Part shown: in pieces, positions 25,721 through 35,383 of the stretch
Layout: each line of letters starts with the position of its first letter
Numbering within the stretch: the stretch's first letter is position 1
Assembly (NCBI RefSeq): GCF_000340215.1
Contig: NW_006921539.1
Location: 2,694,056-2,758,055 of the forward strand
DNA: 64,000 bases
From: Pseudocercospora fijiensis CIRAD86
Lineage: Eukaryota; Ascomycota; Dothideomycetes; Mycosphaerellales; Mycosphaerellaceae
Reading direction: 5' to 3'
The notes under the pieces: model-generated
What the model saw: the letters and a program-made list of their open reading frames with translations, nothing else
Told to the model about the DNA's origin: nothing
Databases searched by the model: none
Position numbers and translations under genes: made by a program

Positions 25721-25797
25721 ATATATCCGTATAGCATATTTCCCTATATTCCGTTACTACCTTCTTTGCGTATCGAGCATAATATTATTATATGCCT

Positions 25798-26160
25798 ATT
25801 GTTTTCGTAATAGAAACGCAACCTTTTTACGCAATTACTCTAACTCTAGTACTAACCGCTCTACCTCGTCTTGCAGTTCTTTATTCGTCTTCTATCGTAT
25901 AAATAGCGGCGGTCTATTCTTGCGGATATATAGCGCTACCCTGCCCGAGATTCGAATGCTTCGTTTAATCTGTCTAACCGGGTCCTCTACGTTAGGAAAG
26001 GCTAACTAGCTACTACGTTTATCGACTCGATTAAGTACTAACGACTTAACCGCGTACTACGATTCTTAACTGTCCTTTACCTTATCTATATTATCGAAGT
26101 TCCCTATCGTTCTAGTATTAAGTAGAACATGCATAGTATAGACCCTAGGCTAGGAAATCG
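25798..26160 (-). pseudogene. Small reverse-strand frame ending in a coiled coil, unrecognised
   Basis: On the reverse strand, from about 26,130 to the TAG at 25,798, the sequence reads as a charged protein. It has SIRISGRVALYIRKN in the middle and a Leu/Glu/Lys-rich heptad-like end (KELQDEVERLVLELE). A few RIP stops interrupt it. It may be the last exon of a DNA-binding or structural cargo protein. The upstream limit is unclear. Confidence 0.4.
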
Positions 26161-26295
26161 AATATAGTCGACTAGGTTACGTAGTATAGGCGATCGGTTA
26201 AATAACCCCGCAACCGTAGCTAGAGCGATTAGCAACTAGCGCGCTAGCTAGAACTATACTCGGCGCTACGACACTATTTACTATATAGCGCTACT

Positions 26296-26660
26296 ATTAT
26301 GCGTACGGAGCTAGACTATAGTTAGGGCAAAGGCGTAGACAAGGTCAACCTCGAGATAAGAACTATACCGGCGATAAGGAGCATCGCGAGGAGGACGCTA
26401 CGGCTACGGCTATCGCGGGCCTCTAGTAGAACAAGAAGCTAAACCCTATCTACTACTCGGCGCCGCTATTATACTACGGAGCAAGATTATAGCTAGGGTA
26501 AAGGCGTAGGTAAAGTTAAGCTCGAGATACGAACTACGGCTACGGCTATCGCGGGCCTCTAGTAGAACAAGAACCTAAACCCTATCTACTACGCGGCGCC
26601 GCTATTATACTACGGAGCTAGATTACAGCTAGGTTAAAGGCGGCAAGAGTATCGCGGAAG
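26296..26660 (+). repeat. Imperfect tandem repeat, 136-bp period, Gly/Arg/Tyr-rich coding flavour
   Basis: The landmark ATTAT-n-TACGGAGC occurs at 26,296, 26,468 and 26,604, and GGCTACGGCTATCGCGGGCC at 26,402 and 26,538. The last interval of the first landmark and the single interval of the second are 136 bp; the first unit is 36 bp longer. One frame reads GRYGYGYRGPLVEQE, like the low-complexity N-terminus of many fungal Argonaute proteins. The repeat precedes the Argonaute relic beyond the gap, so it may be that protein's N-terminal region. Since 136 is not a multiple of three, the frame cannot stay open through all units. Confidence 0.55.
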
Positions 26661-26730
26661 GACAACCGAGTCGCCTAACTTACTCTCGGAGTATCCTATA
26701 ACTATACCTTTATTATTCTCGCTATACATT

Positions 26731-26773
26731 GCTCCGACGTATACAACCTAGCGTAATGCCGTTAGGTTGGATA
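26731..26773 (+). repeat. Inverted repeat arm, left of the gap
   Basis: Reverse complement of 27,139-27,181 (41 of 43 positions). The right arm lies in frame with the Argonaute relic, so this arm is a reversed copy of a piece of that gene. It may be a real fold-back or a scaffold artefact at the gap. Confidence 0.8.
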
Positions 26774-26774
26774 A

Positions 26775-27037
26775 TAATAGGGCACCCTATTAGGCCTCAA
26801 GTAGATCGGAGTCGTTGTTCCTAGGCATGGTTGAGAATGTCTGCAATATTCAAATGCCCCTTGAGCGAAGGCAAATACTCCTTTATAATGCTATAGAAAC
26901 AGCCCCTACCATAAGTGTAGAGCAAACCCAGATGTATAGAAGGATTCTATCCTTCTCATACCTACGGAGAGAATTTAATCAACATCGCCTCAGCCGGATT
27001 AACCTATAGCACGAGCCTGATCCCCCCATCCAATACT
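26775..27037. other. Block without RIP signature next to an assembly gap
   Basis: Unlike everything around it, this ~260-bp stretch is rich in CpA and TpG and has ordinary composition. An open frame of 64 codons occurs (26,815-27,009) but I see no homology or domain, and it is short enough to be chance. It ends at a 100-N gap. It may be unique host DNA, a later insertion, or misplaced sequence. Confidence 0.6.
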
Positions 27038-27137
27038 NNNNNNNNNNNNNNNNNNNNNNNNNNNNNNNNNNNNNNNNNNNNNNNNNNNNNNNNNNNNNNN
27101 NNNNNNNNNNNNNNNNNNNNNNNNNNNNNNNNNNNNN
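27038..27137. other. Assembly gap (100 N)
   Basis: Exactly 100 N, the conventional placeholder for a gap of unknown length. It lies between arms of an inverted repeat within the Argonaute relic, so both size and order of the flanking pieces are uncertain. Confidence 0.99.
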
Positions 27138-27138
27138 C

Positions 27139-28490
27139 TATCTAACCTAACGGCATTACGCTAGGTTGCATACGTCGGAGCAAAAGCCGTTTAGAGTTAA
27201 GGTTAGGCCTATTATCGGCTTCGCGAAGGCTACCGACAAGATCTAGGTTTAGCGTTTTAGTAATACTAACTAGGTTAGATTCCGCCTTGCTAACTATAGC
27301 ATCCCGAATGCTATAACGCGACAGATTACTATAAATGATTACTTCCGTTAATACTACGGAATTACCCTTAGACACCTAGATCGTCCGGTACTTAACGTTA
27401 GTATACGCGCTAATCCCTAGTACCTACCTACCGAGCTATATACAATCCGTACTAATAAGCCTTATCGACGCCTGCTTAGAGGCGACTAGACTTCTAAGAT
27501 GCTCAAATTCGCAGCTATATTTCTAAACCTCGATGCTATATCTATTACCGGAACTCCTAGTACTAGGCTTAGGAATGGTCCGCGGCTCTTCCGTCTTACC
27601 GATCCTACCGGTAATTATTAGTTAACTCCCGTAAAGCTATTTAGCTTCTCGGTAGGTACTAGTATAATTACAGTGCCCGGCCGCATCCTAGATACTCCTC
27701 GCGTAGGCTATAATTCGAATTCGAAACCTAGTATACTATAGAAGGACTACTAGAACTTGTAGAGCGTTAAGTTTACTAGACCTAGAAAATTTAACGAGTA
27801 GTCGGTCCTAGTTACTAACCGCAAGAGCAATCGAGGCAGTGTACTATATAGTAACCTAGGTAGTCCTAAAAAGGCCTTTACAAAGCATTACGGTAGTAAA
27901 GAGAAGTATCCGAAGATAACCGTAATTATCGTTAGTAAGCGTTACTACACTCGTTTCTACCCGACTTATAGGTAGGATATATATAATAACTATTAGAACC
28001 TACTCGTAGGTATAGTCGTCGACTATAGTATCGCCGACAAGATCTATATAGGGTCGGGCTATAGACATATTTAGGACTTTAAGGCACAGCACGACCCGCT
28101 TACTACGTAGTTACTAAGGACGAAATCAAGTTTAAGGCGGATAAACTTTAGCAATTCATATACTACCTCTACTACCTCTTTAGCCGTGCGACAAAGGCTG
28201 TGTCTATCTGCCTACTAGTATACTACGTAGACCTTCTTTGCGAGCGTAGCCGTACCTATTTGTTTAGCGTCCTAGCTAAGAGTTATAGTAGTAATTCTTT
28301 AGTCTTTAACGCCGGATAAGAGTAGTCTCGTCTAGAGGATAAAGAAGAAGAAGAAGAAGAATTCAATATTAGGAGAATGAACTTTAGCAATTTATATACT
28401 ACTACTGCTACATCTTTAGCTATACGACTAAGGCCGTGTTTACCTATACTAGATATACACCTTAGCAATCTAGCGCCCGGACTCGATATA
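27139..28490 (+). pseudogene. Argonaute relic (PAZ, linker 2, partial PIWI) carried by the giant transposon
   Basis: The forward frame from the gap reads as an ascomycete Argonaute. A linker KPFRVKVRPIIGFAKATD leads into a PAZ end (DYFR*YYGITL, then PVLNV, near 27,340-27,410). TELYTIRTNKPYRRL and MLKFAA follow near 27,440-27,520, then the MID-entry blocks FSVGTSIITVPGRIL (near 27,650) and SVKFTRP. The PIWI C-terminal half follows: ITVIIVSKRYYTRFYPT near 27,930, VGIVVDYSIAD near 28,010, and YLFSRATKAVSICLLVYYVDLLCERSR near 28,165-28,245. The stretch between the MID entry and ITVI is far too short, so the PIWI part with the first two catalytic Asp residues is missing. The N domain lies in or beyond the gap. 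A ~68-bp piece of the PIWI end is duplicated (28,144-28,210 and 28,378-28,445). Argonautes bind small RNAs for silencing; this copy is dead. Confidence 0.8.
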
Positions 28491-28506
28491 AACCTAACAA
28501 CGCTAT

Positions 28507-28686
28507 AGGCTCGGATCTAGTACCGGTATATTAAAAGGGCGTATAAGGCTGCAATTATTATTAAGCAGCTAATCCCTTCGTTATAGGCGAAGGCAAATAG
28601 CTCTACCTATAACGAAGAGGTTAGCTGCTTAATAATAATTGCAGCCTTATATACCCTTTTAATATACCGGTACTAGATCCGAGCCT
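28507..28686. repeat. Large hairpin: 81-bp arms, 18-nt loop
   Basis: 28,507-28,587 and 28,606-28,686 are reverse complements at about 77 of 81 positions. The mismatches are mostly C/T or G/A, so arms were probably identical before RIP. It follows the Argonaute relic. It could be a fold-back insertion, a replication-derived palindrome, or a source of hairpin RNA if transcribed. Confidence 0.9.
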
Positions 28687-28802
28687 GCGGCGTTGTTAGC
28701 CTCGACCTTCGTTAACTACGGTATAACTACGACGGCAACGAAAATCCTATAGTACTTCTACCGAGAATTATAACGAGATGCTATAAAAGACAAGAAACTA
28801 TA

Positions 28803-29450
28803 TAGCGGGACCTAAAGCAGTACGGAACTCGTACGAGTCGAGACTAATTAGGCTATCCGCCGCGAGTCGGTAGTAGTAATAGTAGCAATAGGATATAGAT
28901 CTAGTAGCCGAGAGGCTAGATAGGATAAGGAAACTAGATAGCGGGAAGTAAAGCAGTACGGAACTCGTACGACTCTAGGCCGAGTAGGCTATCCGCCGCG
29001 AGTCGGTGGCAGTAATAGTAGCAATAGGATATAGATCTAGTAGCCGGGAGGCTAGATCGGACAAGGAAACTAGATAGCGGGAAGTAAAGCAGTGCGGAAC
29101 TTATACGACTCTAGGCCGAGTAGGGTATCCGCCGCGAGTCGGTAGTAGTAATAGTAGCAATAGGATATAGATCTAGTAGCCGGGAGGCTAGATAAGACAA
29201 GGAAACTAGATAGCGGGAAGTAAAGCAGTACGGAACTTATACGACTCTAGGCCGAGTAGGGCATCCGTAGTAAGTCGGTAGTAGTAACAGTAGCAATAGG
29301 ATATAGATCTAGTAGCCGGGAGGCTAGATCGGATAAGGAAACTAGATATCGGAAAGTTAAGCAGTACGGAACTTATGCGAATCGAGGCTAAGTAGGCTAT
29401 CTATAGCGAGTCGGTAGCAGTAGTAGTAGCAGTAGAATACTAGGATAGTA
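28803..29450. repeat. 136-bp minisatellite, about 4.8 copies
   Basis: Unit starts TAGCGGGA (TATCGGA in the last) at 28,803, 28,939, 29,075, 29,211 and 29,347, exactly 136 bp apart. Each unit carries GCGAGTCGG or a mutated form and an AATAGTAGCAATAGG tract. Units differ mainly by transitions and the last one is most diverged. The array lies between the Argonaute relic and the next cargo gene, with no coding frame preserved, since 136 is not divisible by three. Confidence 0.95.
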
Positions 29451-29939
29451 GCTAGGACAATAATTTCAACTAGTAGTAGCTGAACTCTTTAGCACTATAT
29501 TAATCTATATTAAGGCCTATCGCGATAAAATGTATAGGCATACGTATCTATACTCAAATTAGTCGCTATGTATACCGGAATGTTTCAAGTTACTTCTAGG
29601 TAATTCGACAATCCGCGAAGGCGTAGTTACCGCTAGTATATAGGATACAGGTTAGTCTAGCGCTAACCGAGCGTCTAACACGAAGACGGTAATACTAGAA
29701 AATGGTATCGTAATATAGTAGGATATAAGTTTGATATATTGATAGTATTACCGAAAAGTGTAGGCTAACTCTAAGATGCCGAGTCGTAGTATTAATCCGC
29801 CCCTAAATCATTAATCGACCCCGAACTTAGCAACCCTATATATAAATAATGTATATGTCTATACTAGACTAGCAGTGCTCGCACGCTATCCTGCGATAGC
29901 ATGCAATACTACCTTAAGCCGACCGTAGCAAACGTTTAT

Positions 29940-30622
29940 CGTACTACTTAGAGTTAGCAGTAGCTAAACATTCGAGTTATAGTAAAACGTACTTCTCTAG
30001 ATACTATCGATGTACTGCTTATCTACGCCGCGGACTAAAGCAATAGCACGATCCTTACTAGCGTCCTAGTCTAACACACTGCCGTCCGGAAACATAATAT
30101 AGTCGGCGAGCTTAGTATTAGCTAGAACTAGATCGCATAGGAGGTATATAAACCAGTCTTCTAGGTACGAGCGATCGAGTAGCAAATCCTTATTAGCGAA
30201 CTAGCCTATAAAATGGAAAGAGGCACTAGTAGTAGTATAATTGCTACCGACTAGAAAATAGTAGACGCGAGCATTGTTACCCTCCCCGGCCTACTAGTAT
30301 AGAAAGCCGATTAACTCTAGGTTATAACCTATAATATCCTATTAAGTGTAGGCGAGCGAGTAGGTAACACCCGGCTAAAGCACCTATATCGACACGATTA
30401 GCTCTAGATCTCGCTACGTCGAAGATATAGTCTAGTATAAGGGCAATTCGACCCCGACCGGAAACATACCTAGCCGACCTTAACACCTAGAACCCTAAAG
30501 CGGGTTAGAGCCGCGGGCTCTAGCTAATAGAATAGTGCTATTAGCTAGGGAGCGGATAACTAGCGCACTATCCCTAGAGCGACGCGAGACCCGATACTTA
30601 GCTATACTAGAGGTTGAGACAT
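29940..30622 (-). pseudogene. Reverse-strand cargo frame, unrecognised
   Basis: Begins with ATG at 30,622 on the reverse strand (MSQPLV). It has a basic Arg/Ser-rich N-terminal part, then a frame change, then a coding-like segment including GEGNNARVYYFLVGSNYTT, FIYLLCDLVLANTKLADYIMFPDG and AIALVRGVDKQYIDSI down to about 29,950. Stops are RIP-type. No domain recognised. Confidence 0.4.
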
Positions 30623-30639
30623 AGGTTAATATTAATAAG

Positions 30640-31436
30640 TCGGCGTGTAGGTCTATATAATAGCGTGTATGTAATAGCGTGTGTGTAATAGCGTGTATGT
30701 GAAAATTAAATAGAGTCGATAGGATAAGGCTTTATACTTCTATCTAATAGGCGCACCGACAGGGTAGTCGTAACTGCTACGAGTCTTAGAGGCCTTAGAT
30801 TTGATATAAACCGCTTATTAGATGCCGCCTTAAACGACGTCGTTACTAAGTCGGCTAAGCAATACTTACTAGCAGTCACTCGAGCGCTATTCGTTCACTT
30901 TGCTTAGGAATACAACCTAGCTATAATATAACTAGAGCAAGCCTTAGTAGTACCGGGCGAATTTAACGTAATTAATAATGCTACGGCGTAGTATTAAACC
31001 GGAGCAATGCTACTCCTATACGTATATAGAATTGAATATGTATAACGCATTTTACGGTATAATATACAGGCCTTAGGGCGTTAGAAGTGACGTAGAAGTC
31101 TAGTCGAAGTATAGTACGGTCGTTTATATTTAGTATTGATTTTCCGATTAGTCCTAACTAGTAGCCGAGTCGGACGGCGAGTCGGTATACAAATTAGTAT
31201 TCAAATATTATCGCAAGAGGCGCTAGTGGAGTAACATTAAGTTAATATAATCGAACGGGATAAATCCGAGATTTTGCCGAATCCGCGGGCTACGAATCGA
31301 TATCGAGTCGGACCCCGACTTATACCTAACTTCGTAGTAGTAGAGCCTTAGTAACTTCGTATACGTCGATATACGGCAACCCTATAGTAGCTATAGCACT
31401 AGCGCCTATTATCGAAAGCTAACTATATATATAGTA
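30640..31436. other. Intergenic region of the giant transposon
   Basis: Contains short GTGTGTAATAGC-type tandem repeats (about 30,660-30,705) and, upstream of the transposase relic, several GAGTCGG motifs (31,155-31,185 and near 31,300). Some of it may encode a short reverse or forward frame, but I cannot support a gene. Confidence 0.35.
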
Positions 31437-34400
31437 ATGTCTTACTACATCGAATACGGATTATACAACCGGCTACTTAAAAGCTCCTACGGCTATAAGC
31501 AATATAGAAACAAGTGCGAGAAACGCGTCGTACTAAAAGAATTTGCCGAGTACGATTCTACTACAAACAATGCCGCGAAGCGAGCCCGACTTAACTTATA
31601 TACGATCTAAGGTAGTAACTAGAGCGCCGAACAAGCCGACGACAGATCGATACTAGAAGGCACATAGCAAGACGTAAATAAAGAAGGCACAATAGAAGCT
31701 ATTCTAGCAACGACATTGACGCTAATAGTACTAGCGCTATAGGAAGACAAGGGAAGTGTAGATAGTATTAAATAGGATAGATATCTTAAATTACCGGAAT
31801 TCGATATATAGGATAGCCTAGCGGACGAAGACGAAATAGAAAGCGTATAGGCAACTACCGCCGGAACGACAATAACGCTAGGAAGCTAGAAGTTAATAAG
31901 ATCACGGCTAATACTAAAAGGCTACCGTACCGCGGATAATATCGATATATTTACCGAATATACTAGCCGTACCGCTAGTAAGCCTATAGCTAGGTATAGC
32001 ATAATTATAGTTTGGTATAGTAGAGTAAATACAAGCGCCTAATCTATAAGCAGCGTTAAAATACGAATACAAGATACTTCGGGCGAGTACGGAACATTTA
32101 AGTTACTATTCGATATAAGCTTTACGCAATTCTTAAAGAGAGAGAGAATATCCGGATATACAATTACGAGGCTTTTCGAAGACGAGAGGCTAGCACTACT
32201 ATACGATCTACTAAGCTAGAAAAGTATAAAGGCTATAACGTCGAAACTGCGAGCCGGCGGTATACTACTATCGAGGGCATTAGGTCAAATAAAGGTTCGA
32301 AAGCTGTACCTTCCGACAAGTCGAACGGGTTGCGGTAGTACGGAGCTAGTGCTACGATACCGATCCGTTAAGAAAGCAGTAATATTCTTAATAGGTTATA
32401 GTAGCTTTAGGAATAATCTAGTGTATAAGCTATATCGAGCGTAGACGACTAACGACCTACTACGGCGAATCTACTCTAATATAGCGTTAGTAGACTAGTA
32501 GTAGGATACCTAGAGCAAGATAAACATAGACGGCGTAACGATCGTACCTCTAATCGTATCAACCGATAAAACGCAGATAACTAACTACTAAGGTAACTTA
32601 ATAGCATACCCTATATACCTTACTATCGGAAACCTATACGTACGAGTACGCAACGCGAACAATAGACCCGGCACGATCTTACTAGGACTACTACCGGTCG
32701 TTAAGGATAGCGATAGTTTCACTAAAAACAGTATATATTATATATCGATAGTATATATATTTCGCTCCGCTATAAAAGCGGCCGACGGCGAGGGCTAGGA
32801 CATTATATACGTAGATAGCGCGACGCGTAGGTGCTTTCCAATCTTAGTAGTAATGTTAGTAGACTATAAAGAGCAAGTTGCAATTACCGGAGTTAAGACA
32901 AATATATATTGCCTAAGCTGCCTAGTGCACCCGACAGAACGAGAGCACCTCGATATTATAGTAGAATAGCGGTTATACGAATCTACGAAGCAGCGATATC
33001 TAAGGTAACGCAAAGGCGAATATATAGCGAAGGATCCGTAGAACGTCTACGACATCGATTGCTTTGTATAGCGCTAGAAACACGTCGATATATACTAGTC
33101 TTTAGTAGTAGACACACTATACTAGCTGCTAAAAGGAGTGCTAATATATGCAATCTAATAGACTACGGACCTACTAGTAGACAAGATAAGCTATATAAAA
33201 ACGAGGAGATACCGACTAGTTGCCGACTCGACCCCGAATAGGGGCCTATCTACTAAAATAAGAAAGCTAGGGAAAACAGTAGTATAAGGGATTATCGACA
33301 CGATACTAGATAGACGGTTCGCGTATATGCCCGTATACACTAATCTTCGCAAGTTCTACTACTACTTAGCAGTTACTTAGTAGATAGGCTAAGAGTAGTA
33401 AAGCGTCCTGCGAGTCTTATTAGTTGTATTTGTACTACTACTCGAAGAGGTCCGTTAACCGTAGGCGATAAGATTTCTACGTACACTAGTAGACTTTACC
33501 GTTCTAGCGATATATAGATGCTATAACGACGAAACAGTTAAGTATCTTAGGATAGCATTACACCGGATAAACGAATAGAAGAATGTGTTTCGCCTATATA
33601 GGGTAATAAAGGTATAGAAGAGGGCCTAGCGGGAGGCGAAGGCTACTACGCGAAGAACGAACGACCTAAATAACGACGATACGGTTACAACAGACGAGAA
33701 CGACGAAGCTAACGAGCTAATAATAATACAAATAGAAGGGCACTTTAATATACCGAAATTCTACGGCATAACACATGCCCCGAGCTATATTAAGACGTTC
33801 GGCAATCTTCTAGACTTAAATACTAGCCATTTCGAGCACAAACACTATAAACTACTAAAGCTTGCATTTCGGCTAACAAACAAGAAGCCTAGCTAGGAAG
33901 AAAGTATACTAGATAGCGATACTAACAGATTAAATATATAGGCCGAAGACGACAAAGAATATATAGCAATCCCTATAAATGCTCGCACTATTAAGGAGTA
34001 TACGCAATAGCCAATAATGCTAACTATAGTACGGCTAGTAGAGGACATCCTAGGATACTAGCCTAAGAAACAGAGGGACGGAAAGAAATCGGTTAAGTAG
34101 ATTACGATAAGGGAGGCTACAGCTATAATAGAAGAGAACTTAGGTCGCGACTTCTAACAAGCGATTGCGGTATTCGTACGGCAACAGGGTGCCTACGATA
34201 AGAATAGCGTATTAAGCACCGTAGCCGACCCTAACGACATCGTAACGGACTGTGCATACGTCCTAGACATAGAGATCTGCTTCTACGGTAGAATCCGATA
34301 CTAGAAGCCTACGGGTAAGGATATAGAACATCCTAACGTAGTAGTAGCCGACTTCGCGAGATATATGCTAAACTAGGAGGGGCTCTACGGCAACAGACGT

Positions 34401-35016
34401 TATAATTTTATATAGATATAGGAATATAACGTTAATTGTGTAGAAACACCTAATAAATTAGCGGTTCGATTCGGCGGTCGCCTACTAGCTTAACTAAAGT
34501 ACGTAATCTCGATTAATATAGAAATAGGAATTAAATATAGGAAGGGGCTTAGGACGAAACGGAGGCCCGTTATAGGCGTTTTTGTTAAGCTTTACGACTA
34601 TATTAACGACAAGAGCGAGTATAAGGATGCGTATAGTCTAACGACAATCCGGCTACGGCGTCTTTTACCGTACTATAGTAGACTTAAAGGGCGACGGGTA
34701 TATAGCCTACTACTAGTCTATTATACATTATACGCCGTGCCCGTAGACGAAGGCGCCCCGTATAGGCTCGCTATATTAATAGTATAGTTAATTTCGAGAC
34801 GTATAACACAATTTACGACGAGGAATAGGAGGATAAGGAAATACGAGCCGTAAAGGCTTACGGGCGAGTAATAAAAAGGCAACGTGCCGTATAGAGTATA
34901 TAGAAATCGCACCTCCGAAATATAGAGGATAATAATACTAAGGCGGCGAAGAATGATTTTATAGTTTATAGAGAACGTATAAGACAGGATGTAGCGATAT
35001 ATAGTAACGACGGTTA
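31437..35016 (+). pseudogene. Plavaka-type (CACTA/EnSpm-like) transposase relic
   Basis: The frame starts at ATG 31,437. The N-terminus looks like a C2H2 finger whose Cys and His codons became Tyr by RIP (YGYKQYRNKCEKR). An acidic region follows, then conserved transposase blocks: VSTDKTQITNY near 32,570, YPIYLTIGNLYVRVRN near 32,610-32,655, LLGLLPVVK near 32,690, RRCFPILVVMLVDYKEQVAITGVK near 32,827-32,900, and a C-terminal APSYIKTFGNLLDLNTSHFEHKHYK near 33,780-33,850. These blocks and their order match Plavaka transposases of fungi. Numerous TAG/TAA stops make it non-functional. It is the only transposase seen in the element and lies close to the right end, so it most likely moved the element. 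Confidence 0.65.
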
Positions 35017-35194
35017 ATGTAATAGTAATACACTTAAAACTGTAGTACTACTAGTATATTCTAGTTTAGACCGAGTCGACTAATACGACCGAGTCGACGA
35101 GTCGATAAGTATTAATATAGCACTATACGAATAGTATAAATACTACTAACGACTACGACTACGAGCGACCTAGAGCGATCCTATATATACAAAA

Positions 35195-35360
35195 ATTCAC
35201 CCTATCGATCCTGTCGATCGCGTCGATCGCGTCGATCGCGTCGATCCTATCGATCCTAAGCGATCCGGGCGCGAGTCAGGTCGCGACTCGGTCGCTTAGG
35301 ATCGCTTAGGATCGCTTAGGATCGCTTAGGATCGACAGGATCGATAGGATCGACGCGATT
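35195..35360. repeat. Right subterminal GATC repeats
   Basis: Two small tandem arrays: GATCGCGTC repeated three times near 35,215-35,245, and GATCGCTTAG repeated four times near 35,292-35,335. CGATCC/GGATCG units lie on both sides. The same words occur in fewer copies inside the left end. Probably transposase-binding subterminal repeats, by analogy with CACTA elements. Confidence 0.75.
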
Positions 35361-35381
35361 AGAAAAAAAGTTTTCGTAACG
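35336..35381 (-). repeat. Right terminal inverted repeat of the giant transposon
   Basis: Reverse complement begins CGTTACGAAAACTTTTTTT and continues with TAATCGCG and CGATCCTATCGAT, pairing with the left end at 15,517. TA follows at 35,382-35,383. Confidence 0.8.
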
Positions 35382-35383
35382 TA

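Larger units (their letters stand above)
15517..35381 (+). mobile_element. Giant 19.9-kb DNA transposon with terminal inverted repeats (Plavaka/CACTA-like) and cargo
   Basis: The ends are imperfect inverted repeats of about 45 bp, beginning CGTTACGRAAACTTTTTT at 15,517 and, on the other strand, at 35,381. Both ends are flanked by TA (15,515-15,516 and 35,382-35,383). Removing the element and one TA rejoins the host RT in frame, just before its YLNDIL motif, which supports these borders. Subterminal repeats of GATC-containing units lie inside both ends. Internal genes include a Plavaka-like transposase relic, a helicase relic, an Argonaute relic and at least three unrecognised frames. RIP stops occur throughout. 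The superfamily call rests on the transposase; a TA duplication is not what I expect for classical CACTA elements. Confidence 0.75.

Noticed and set aside
26815..27009. 64-codon open frame in the non-RIP block
   Set aside because: No domain, no splice or promoter context, beside an assembly gap; open length is within chance for this composition.
28803..29450. CRISPR-like array
   Set aside because: Units are contiguous 136-bp tandem copies without a repeat-spacer pattern, in a eukaryotic transposon.
32909..33241. 110-codon open frame inside the transposase relic
   Set aside because: It is a different frame from the transposase blocks and is open only because RIP stops fall in another frame; a shadow.
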